Assembly (NCBI GenBank): GCA_030248195.1
Contig: JASAND010021057.1
Coordinates: forward strand, 1 to 64,000
Length of the DNA stretch: 64,000 nt
Source of the DNA: Trissonchulus latispiculum
Taxonomy: Eukaryota > Nematoda > Enoplea > Enoplida > Ironidae
Reading direction: 5' to 3'
In this document: piece after piece, positions 45,201 through 55,300 of the stretch
Layout of the letters: the number at the start of each line of letters is the position of its first letter
Numbering within the stretch: the first letter of the stretch is position 1
The notes under the pieces: model-generated
Database searches by the model: none
Seen by the model: the letters and a program-made list of their open reading frames with translations, nothing else
Told to the model about the DNA's origin: nothing
Position numbers and translations under genes: made by a program

Positions 45201-46275
45201 TTTGGCCCGAAGGCCCACAATAATAGGAAAATATGGCCAAAAAGGCGGCCTTAGAAATCCTAGATTTTTATCCTCGTTTCGAATTTTGGCCGGGCATAGA
45301 AAACCCATTCGGCCCTCAATTGTGTGTGTTCGCTGTGAAACTCAACTTTCTTCTCTAGCCCGAAGGCTAGAAAAGTCCCTAATCTTTTCGCCTAACTGGC
45401 TTGCTAACAGGGTGTGCTTGTTCTCCGTGCCAAAACTCTGACACACAGCGGAGACACACCAAACGGGAGGGGGAAAAGCAACCTCCTGAGGTTGCTGCTC
45501 AAGCGAACACTGAGCTTTGGAAAAATTTCGGGACCGAGCTGACAGCTCTCTGACAGCTCGGTGACAGGTCATTAAATCGGGTTGTGGCGGACTTTCCTTT
45601 TGTTTTCAAGGCAAACCTTCTAGAAGGTTCTAAAACTTTCTAGAAGCTTACCACCTTTCGCACGTGGGGCGCAGCGGCGGGCTGAGCCAGCTGGCCATCA
45701 GGGGTCGAAATTAATGAGATTTAGAAAATATTACCCCCCAACTGACCCATTTTTGATAAATTTTGCGTGCTGAAACTTGGCGAAACTTTGCTAAATTTTC
45801 TTTAACACGTAAAGGTAACCAAAGGGAAAACTTCGTGAATTTTCGTAACTTTGCCGAATTATTACGCTAGATATATATTTTTCTGTGAGTTAAAACTTAC
45901 ATCATCATAAACTACGTACTTGTCTACCTAATTCTAGCTATTCATATTACTTTTCATATTATTAATGAGGGAGATTAGCCCCCTCTAATTGGTATGACTT
46001 GGGCTGATACTACTATTTTCTTTCCTTTTCTTTGTTGGCCTTGTCCTCGGCCAAAAGTTCAAGCCAGGACAACTGCTAGGCCCTGGAAGAAAGAGGCCTA
46101 GCAGAATAGAAAGGAAAAGAAAACAACACCTGACTAAGGTGTAGTCTAGGAGGTAGACAACCTCCTAGACAATAAAAAAGGAAAGGTTTGACTTAAGTAA
46201 AAAAACCAAGTGAAAGAACCTTTTTAGAACACTCCTTTTTGGAGTGATAAGATTACGAAATAAAAAGTAATCTTA
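42263..46275. other. Hairpin-dense block of unknown nature
   Basis: At least a dozen short inverted repeats, most of them perfect, occur without coding sequence. Stems (bp): 42263-42280 (8), 42476-42507 (13), 42966-42990 (10), 43304-43350 (12, with an inner 5-bp stem), 44325-44351 (12), 44597-44619 (9), 45477-45496 (9), 45533-45562 (9), 45614-45629 (16-bp palindrome), 46074-46103 (9), 46144-46170 (11), 46230-46246 (6), 46248-46275 (9). A GGCC mini-hairpin run lies at 45066-45250. A roughly 85-bp direct duplication (CAGGAGGAGTTTACATGAGC / CAGGAGGGGTTTACTTGAGC) lies at 44870-45000. Sequences of the stems differ from one another. Confidence 0.65.
45066..45250. repeat. Run of GGCC-N4-GGCC mini-hairpins
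   Basis: GGCCAGAAGGCC (45066), GGCCCGAAGGCC (45137), GGCCGAAAGGCC (45168), GGCCCGAAGGCC (45204) and a looser GGCC...GGCC near 45234, embedded in AT-rich sequence. A related AGCCCGAAGGCT is at 45357. Confidence 0.75.
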
Positions 46276-46883
46276 CAAAAACTTTTTTGCTTATAACATT
46301 CTTATTTTTGGGAGTTGAAAAGTCGGGTTTGCATTTTTGGAATCAGGATCAAATTCTCTTTCATATGAGCCCAAGTCATATTTCGGACCAAAATTACAAA
46401 ATTTAACCAAATATTGACTAAATATCACTAAATAACATTTATTAATCTTATCTAACAACGTACTTAGCTATTCAGTACCTAATATTGAACCATCTTCTAA
46501 CAATTTGCTATTTTCGATGATTTTTTGGTATTAATACTCTTTATTGGCATTTAGTTCTCGATATTCATTTTTAATCTTTATGAAACTCCTTTCATTACAC
46601 ATGCATGCTGCCATCTGTTACGTATAATGACACCAGAGACAAGACAAAACTGAAAGGTGCGTAAGGCTGTCTGTTGCTCAGGAATCTGAAACGATTGTTT
46701 TGGACACTGAATACATTTCGAATAAAATTGAAACGGTCTAAAACCAGAAATACACAAAGAACACTTTGTATGAAACGGAAAATGGTGTAACCGCGAAGAA
46801 TTTAACCAATCAGATGAGGTTCCTACGTGCGAAAATGTAGAAATCCGTGACTATCCGTTTTGACCCAAAGCGACCCCCCTTAA
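46276..46883. other. No gene recognised
   Basis: AT-rich spacer. 46841-46880 repeats the GAAATCCGTGACTATC... TTTTGACCCAAAGCGA sequence also present at 21728. Confidence 0.4.
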
Positions 46884-47888
46884 GGTGTTGGTTCGGGTAT
46901 TTGCAGCAAATTTTGAAAGAATGTAATTTGCTCAATGTTTGGTGTTCAACGATTATTTTTATATCATTTCAAAGCTTAGAATGTGCTTGTTACAACTAGG
47001 TACAGTATAACTGTCTCATTTCAACTCTTCAGCTTGAACAACATGAATTTGAACAACAACTTGCAATAACATGAAAACAATTTTTGAACATGGATTTCTC
47101 GAAGTGTGGGAGAGCTAACGAAAAGCGACCAGTTCAGGCTTCAAAAGAAACGTCTTCCCGAGGGCTAGTTTTTCTGAAATTGTTTAACGACTAAACAAGC
47201 TCAAGATTTTGAGAAAAACGTAAATTTTGTTCGATTTTCGTCAAAATTTTCAAGTTTGGACGCTTATTTCTCTCGATTTGAAAGATAAAACGCAAAACCA
47301 TGAAAAATAGCCCTCGGCAATTGTCTAAAAATACGTGTGTAAAGCCATTTTTTAACTGATTGCATGAGTTGAGAGAAATCCGTGTTCAAAACAATCTACA
47401 TAGCTGAGATTTTCAAAATTTCACATTTTCGCTGCTGTGCGAAGGCTGAGAAGCTGCGGCGAGCTCTCCGACGGACATGGCATGTCCTTTAGGACAACAA
47501 ATATGGACAATACTTGACCGACGGACTAACGCTGTTGAAGCAGTCGAAATCTTGCAATATTTGATTTTTCGAAAAATGGCCGGTTTTGGACCTCGAAAAT
47601 GAATTTTCGCTGTTATCTCTTGAACCTTAAGGAATCGACGAATACTCTCAAGAGCAAAGTTGTAGGTCTTGGTGAGAGGATTCGAATAACTATAAGTTCA
47701 TCTTTGTAGGGTATCCACGGTGCAAGTTATAGCGGATTAAAGCTAATTTCTCCAAAACTCAAATTTTCAAGCCGCGATTTTTGTAAACTATTTTATAGGC
47801 TAAATAATGTAATTGTAGCAAATTTGAACGAATTTCAATGACAATTGCGCTTTTAAAGCCCAAAAATACACGAACCCGAACCAGCACC
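46884..47888. mobile_element. TTAA-flanked inverted-repeat element (1,005 bp)
   Basis: Inverted ends GGTGTTGGTTCGGGT and ACCCGAACCAGCACC, with TTAA on both sides (46880-46883, 47889-47892). TTAA points to piggyBac-type integration; TAA with GG-start ends would instead fit PIF/Harbinger. No transposase frame. Confidence 0.65.
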
Positions 47889-47892
47889 TTAA

Positions 47893-49299
47893 GGGGTGGG
47901 GAGCGCGAAATTGACTAAATGTTGAATGTTGGAAAAGCTAGCTAATCTTTCGCCACAATTGTACTAAGTTCATACATGGGCAATGAACTTTGCTCTAGCC
48001 TGCGCAGACTTCGAGTTCACTGCGCGGGGGTGGGGTCAAATTTTTAATTTTGCAACAAATTTATATATATTTGCAACATGGCAGAATTATAGGTAGCAGT
48101 GTGCTATTTCAAGAAAAATTAAAGTACACAAATTTTAGTTGTTTTCACGCACTTGCGTGCAGATGCAATCATACAACTTTAACAGTAAGAAATGCGTTCA
48201 GCTAAAGGCACAAATGGTAAAGAAAGAAGACTTGTGACCAGTCATTTAGTTTGTTTGCATATGCAATTTACATTTTCAAACAAAAGTACAAAACCCGAAA
48301 CTGAAAATATCCAGCTATGTAATACGTAGTGAGTTGAAATGAAAAGTGATATTTGAAAATGGTCAACGTTTATAAAGTTTGTCACAGATTTTGTCCAATT
48401 TAATACTTATTAATTAGTGGACTATTGTCATGTAATTGATAAATTTCAGATGAAAATAGTTTACAGTCCAACAGATGTCTCATTTCTGGGTAGTTTCTAA
48501 TTTCTCTTATTATGTAGCAATTCCCAAATGAATTATCAAAATTTAAAGACATTTATTTTGTACCAAAGCCTTAATTTAGATAACTAAATTTGCCTGAAAG
48601 CTCTGAAGAGATCTTCAAATTATTTCTGCTGAAAAGAGCACATTCATTAATTATTATATTTTGATTACATTTAGTTACCTTTCACTCATTTAATATTAGC
48701 TAAAAGCTTCTCTTAAATTTTGTCTTTGAACTAATGGAAATTGGTGTTAAAAGTTTAAATCCCTAAATTGCCTACGTAAATTAAATAATTGAGCCGAAAA
48801 CCTAAATTGAATTTTAACTATAAAACTCAACATTCCAAATTTATTTTATGATTTAGTTGAAGCTTTTACCAGATTTAATAAATTATTCACCTTTTCATAA
48901 AATTAACACAAACTAATTCTCTTCTTTTTCTTTCAATCGCCCCCTCTAGCCTGCACTTCCTTCGAGATAAATAAATGCGTGCTCTTTTAGCTGTAAGCCA
49001 ATTTCCAATTAAGCCTAGTGTTTCGATAAGATAGTTACGGTAATTCCATTAACAAAGGCTTAGTAGTTTCTCTCTTTTGCTCCATTACCGATGACAGTCT
49101 AAGGGCCGAGTACTTAAATGGGGTTAATTTTATTTCAACAAATTTTCCGACACTAAGTCAGTCTTTAGAGCCGACCTTTCAAGTGTAATTGTTGCCCTGA
49201 AATAGGAGGAGCTGTGAGGGAGTACGGTAGTACTGTCTTTGAGTCTACAATTCTCACTTGAATCATCACTGAAACAGGTTTCTCTTCAAAATTCAAGTC
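47893..49299. other. Upstream region of the homeobox gene
   Basis: AT-rich, no exon seen. AATTAA-type homeodomain-like sites (CCAATTAAGCC at 49007, GGGTTAATTTT at 49122) are present but uninformative in such AT-rich DNA. The transcription start was not located. Confidence 0.35.
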
Positions 49300-49390
49300 A
49301 TGGAAACTGCTATGTTTGCTAGCACTGAGGACGCACAAACTTCTCCAAGAATCCATTCCATTAATGACATTCTTGCCGAGTCCAATGAAG
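49300..49390 (+). CDS. Rx: Rx exon 1 (octapeptide)
   Basis: ATG at 49300; 30 codons plus one base, ending GAAG|GTATGC. Contains HSINDILA, which anchors the assignment of this exon to the homeobox further right. Confidence 0.85.
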
Positions 49391-52300
49391 GTATGCTTTA
49401 TTATTGCATTTTGTATATTCTCATCGCTTTATTTCACACTTTTATTTTCAAGGAACCTGACCTATTCTTCTGTATGATTCCTTCCAATAAAATCATTTTT
49501 GATCAGTTGGCACAACAGGGACTGTCTCATATTAATTTTACAGTCACTTAACACTGGAAATCAATAAGTTACCTTTTAGGATCCTGTCATCAGAGCTTGT
49601 ACGGAGTTGTCAATTAAAAATCGGTTAAGGCGTGAATGGGTCACACTTTAAAAATTAGGTTCCTAAAAATTTCCACATTTGTCTAGGTAATATATTCTTT
49701 AGCCCAGTTTACGCTGCACAAGGTTTACTTTAAGGTTTAAAGATAAACTAATTTGATTGAATCGGATCTGAAACTTATAAACCTAAAATAAATTATATAT
49801 AATATTTATATTGATCTTACGTAAGGTAATACTGGTTAAGGTTGCTGTAATGTTTGAGGTTTGAAAATTTTGGTGAGGGTTCGACACCGTTTAGACTCCA
49901 TGTGAAGCCTTTTAGGTGTTTCTCTCACACAAATTCTTGACCGCAAACAGCCAAGAGGCGGGGAGAAGAAGACTACTGATATAAAACATAGTCCCCAAAC
50001 CAAGCCGGCGCACAATTAGGGTACCCTACAGTTATGGCAGTCTTGCCCAGGTCAACCAGGTTTGTTCCCTTCAAAGGAAGTTGATCCCCGCATAGGTTGA
50101 CTGAAATCAAGAAGTGCTCACTTGGAAGGCAATTGGTATAAAACCACTGGCTGCAGAATTGGGAAATTAGTCTCAAATAGAATAAAAAAATGTCCGCAGC
50201 TGTCAAGAGTTTTGTTAAGAAAGCATGTGTTTGAGAAATTAGGAAATTTTAATTTTTGTATTATGCTTGATTGAGGTACAGGCCGTCAATCAACTACTAC
50301 AATATTGTCATAGACTATTAACATTAACTGCAGCCGAAACTTAGCAACGAGCCTCTACCGGTCAGCGAAATATGAAACTTAACTTAGCCAAAAACAATTT
50401 TAAATCAGGCTTCATGCATTGCAGTCATGATTTCGTCTACAGTTCCTTGATTGTTCCTTGTTGTTGTTCTGGTGATTCCAGTCTCACCTTCGTGCTATAA
50501 AAGTCTTGACTGAAAAAGAGAGAAAGAGCAATCGACGAAATTTTCAATTAAAAAGTGAATGTGAAGTATAAATGGGTCCTAAATCACAGTTTTAAAGGAT
50601 TCTAATCACCCTTTCAAAAAATTAAGTAGATTTATGTAATTAATTGGAGCAAATTCAAGAGATAATGTTTTATCCTAAAGCGTAAAAATTATATGCAACA
50701 TAAGTGTGATGAATTTGAGTCGTGAAAATTTCAAAAGCAAAATGCCTTATTTTAAACGTGAGCAGAATTTTAAAAAATCGTTAAAAAATCTTGAACGAAA
50801 AACGAACGCAGCAACACGAAAATTCTAAACTTATCTCTAGATGAGAAGCCGTTCTTCACCACGTAGCTGATCAGATTTCCAGGTTAATGTTTAATTTAAT
50901 TAATTTAATTAATTAGGGAAATTTATTGCTATACCAATTTATTTATTGTTAAGCCTTTATACATTCTATGCAAACGGCTAAATGGATATTTTACGTACAG
51001 TGTATTCTGTATAACAGAATAAGTTTAGCTAATTTATGGACTTAAAAAAGTTTGAAATTTGCGATTTGGAATGGAATCATTTGATATAATTAATTATGAT
51101 ATATTCAGACATTCGTTAAACCTTTTCGCAAACTGCTTAAACGTTAAGCCTTAAACCCTGAACCTTAAACCTTAATAAAGCGAAAACCGAAACCTTAAAG
51201 GCAGGCAAGACATGCTCTTTGACTTTTGAACCAGTTTCCTAGCAGGTCCCTTTCTTGCCAAGCAAGCTGTTAAATTTTGAGTCGCGTCGCGACATGTCGC
51301 ATTGTCGCCCATCTTTTCCTATGCGCGTCATTTCTTAAGGCGGTCATCTTTTTGAACACTTATTGTTTGCAAAATTTTCTGATAGAGTAGAAGTCTGTTA
51401 TATTCTCCAAAATAACTTATTTTAGCATTTTACAAACCCGCTGCGAAAACCTGGGGCGGCAGCTCCTTTTTATTTCTTTTTGTTTGAAAGATTTCGTTGA
51501 GTATATTTTTGCTTTGGAAGCACCCTACAATTTTTCTGCCATGAGTTAGAATCAATTGTCAAGTTTCGCATCAGCACAGATTGTTGTCACTGAAATTTTA
51601 GAATATTTTGCGAGCAAAACTAAAGATAATGCTGCAGCTACAATACCTGTCCCCACTAGATTTTGAACAAACTATTATTGGCTCATATTACAAGCATTCG
51701 ATGTTCAAGTGAATTGTTGATATTTAAAATGGGGGATAGATAAATGTTTCTCCTTGCCTTCTGTGGATGGTAAACGTCGGCACCACACTGAACCCTTTTC
51801 GCTCGGTAAATTCTTCGTCGTCTGCAGGCCCCGCTCGGTGAAGCCCCCCTCTGTTAGATAATATCTGTTTGTCGTATTAATACTTATTCACTGGCCTTTA
51901 GACAAGTTATTCCTTCAGAATAATCCAGCAGTGTCACCTGACTGGATACAACCAATTGAGATTAAACCAGTGCAGTAGCTAGTAGCGTTTCAGCCACAAA
52001 AAGCAAACTAGTTTAACATTTCATAAGATAGCAGACAAAATAGGGATAAATGCTAAAGGAACTTGGTCGAAACCAGACCCGCCAACAACGGGTAAGAATT
52101 AAAACTGAAATAAAATGTTCTTAGTGGCCTACCGTATGGATAAAAAATTGCGACGGTGGAGGCAGTCAATTAGAATATCTTTCTGGATTTTTTACAGATT
52201 ACACTGGCAGTTAGTTTGACCTGAAACTGGGTCTTGATTTGACCTGAAACGTTTTTTATAAGTTATCGTCCTACTATTAGGTACCACTGTAACCGGCTGT

Positions 52301-55300
52301 TTTTTGCAAAGTCAGATATACATTGTCAGAGCCAGAGGACACTCAGTGTTTAGGAACGAAACGAGGACTACATCCACAATATTACCAGTCAACTAGAAGC
52401 TAATAACGAACACCAAAACTAACTATTAGAGTATGCTAATTTCAACCTTCGGAAGTGAACACTTGACTTTCTGAGATGCCATCTAACAACAAGATGGTTG
52501 AGCCTTTTATTTTTCTACACTTATTGTTCAGTTTTTACTGATTAGACAAAGCCTGTGTAATGTTTCGTATGTTGTTTTATACCTTTTAGCTTTTTCTGAA
52601 AGCGATGCTAAACCTGCATCTAAAGTAGTCAAGAAAAGACATCAGCTTGGAAACTCTGCTGAAAAATTGGAAAAGTCTAGTTCCAACTGTCACAATGGGA
52701 ACAAGAAGAAACATCGTCGAAATCGAACAACTTTCACCACATTTCAACTTCACGAACTGGAAAGAGCATTCGAGAAATCGCACTATCCTGATGTGTACGC
52801 AAGAGAAGCTCTGGCCACCAAAATTAACCTGCCGGAGGTTCGAGTTCAGGTATGTTTTATACTTATATATTGTTGCAGATCTTGGAACTATGTATATAAA
52901 ACCAAATAATCTTAATTTCTCTTTAAGAGCACTTCAGGTAGAGCTGAGTACATACTGTGTGCCTAATGACGAAGAGAATGCAAAATCATTTGAAATCTCA
53001 GTATTTTAATAATTTATTCCACTTTTATTTCTGCTATTGCACACAGAATGTGGAATTGTGACGTGGATTGGATCGACTAACTTCTTCTCTGCAGATCCTA
53101 TCTAATCCACATGAGTGCGGAAAACGAACAGTAAAGCATCACACTCTTGGTGATTGTGTCTTTATGTGCTCTTTATATGAAAGGTTGACCACTTGATCCG
53201 TAAATGAGTAGCCAGTTCAGTGAACTGATCCGTTTTCGTTATCTAAAGCCAGAAACAGACACTCCCTGGACTGACACACCTGACTTGAAGCACGACAATT
53301 AACCTACTTAGCAGGGATGAGCGTTTTATGTGTGTGTTCCATTTCAGACTACATGCAACCCATTTTCTTACTTCCTTCTTCCGAAAACAACTGATTGAAA
53401 ATTTTCAACTTTTATTTTCGTATTTTACCGTATCTTTTCTGCAGCTCTAATCCAATTATGTCACTATCTCAGTTAAAAGTTTTGGAGCAATCACTTTGTC
53501 TAAATTTCTGTCAAAATGCTGTCAAGCCTACACAATCAGATAGGTCACAGATTATTCGATTAGGAACCCATTAGACAATTTCACTCAAACGGTGGTACCA
53601 AACTAACATTTTGAATGGACTTCGACAAACTTGCATACCTCACTCTAATCAAACTTTAATTCTTTTAACTCCTAGAAGATGTTTTAAACTTAAAAATTGT
53701 TGTAAAGTTGTTTCACCCTGTTTGACAATTACCACTAATTTCTTGCTCAGGCTAATCTCTACACTAATCTATAGAATGGATTCTGACATCTCTAGAGGAC
53801 ATTAAAACTTGTACAAAGCGTTACTGAGTTGATAAAAACTAGGCTAAAATTGCACATTTTAATGCAAAGATGTAACTTTGAGACAGGACAACTATAGTTG
53901 AGCTAATTCATGTACAGCAAATTTATATTATAAAATGTGACTTTAAAAGTTAAAGTTAACTGAAACATTTATGTCATCTCAAACTAAATTTCTCAAAAAA
54001 GCCTAGAGTCTGCATAATAAGTTCAATTCTCCTGACTGCACTCAATTCATTCGATTGAATGTATACGAGGGAATCGAACGTATAATGAAAAGAAAATACC
54101 AATGATACAATAAATAGATGACTTCAGCCGGATTTGAACTGATCGTGTCACATTTCAAAAGTGTTGTTTCAGTAGACGATTTTAGTTTCAGTTTCAGTTT
54201 CAACAATCGTTGGACGAAAACAGTAATCAGTTTGCAGATTAAGTTTCAGTCGGGAACAAAACATAATTTCAGTTTCAGTTTTAGTTTCAGGAGGAGTTTC
54301 AGTTTCAGTTTCAGTTCATACAAAAATATGCAGTTTCTAGCCGTCAGAAATAACATGAATTTATTTATAAATTTATGATTGCTTAGACATTCACTGTAGA
54401 ATATTAATAAAATAGTGACTTAAGAAACCTTCAATATTGATGTTTTGAGAAAAGACTGAAACAAAATTCAGTTCGATTTTCAGGTCTTTACTAGATTCAG
54501 TTTAAGTTTCAGTCGGCGGCCTAAATAATTTCAGTATCAGTATCAGGTCTTCTCCCAAAATAGTTTCAGTTTAAGTTTCAGTTTCCGTGCCTGAAACTGA
54601 AACCTGACCTGAACCTAGTTCCAATTACAGTTTCAGTGACTGAAACATTAGCTACATTTAAACACTAATGCAAGGATCTTATGGTCTTGTCTTGGTTACC
54701 ACCGCATTACAGTTCAAATTTCTTAAAACTAGACCAATTAAGTTAAAATTTGCTGTGGGTATATGTTTTCAAACACATTAAGTTCAAATGTTGTAAAAGT
54801 TTTCAATTTCGCGAAATTTAGTTATTTTCGATTAGGAAGGGGATACCAGTTGAAACCGAAAATTATTATTGTCGATTTTGCTGAAAAGTTGTTCATAGGA
54901 GTTTTCTGGGTCGCATACATAACACCAACCCCAAGTCCGTTTTTCAATTCAGATTTTCGTTAGCTCAGTATAAACATGCATCTTAAGCTTACACCTTCAG
55001 CTTATTGTATGTATTAAACGAAAAGTTTTAATCGAAAAACTGACTTAAGATTTGTGTTCTGCTACCTAGAAAACAACTAATACGCAACGTTTAAGCAAAT
55101 CAAAGGCCTAACATTTTTCGGTACCACTTGTTCAGCAGGGTTCAGCTCAGGCGAAACAGGGAAATAATTTAATTGATTTTTATATACACTCCATTCGTTC
55201 TTGATTAATTTTTTAGTCCTTAAAATTCGTTTCCAAATATCTAGTTCTCATATTATTTTTTATTGCAACTGTTGAAATTACAGTAACTACATATGGATGG

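Noticed and set aside
45064..45441. 125-codon plus-strand frame with RRP repeats
   Set aside because: The repeats are the GGCC mini-hairpins read as codons; no homology recognised.
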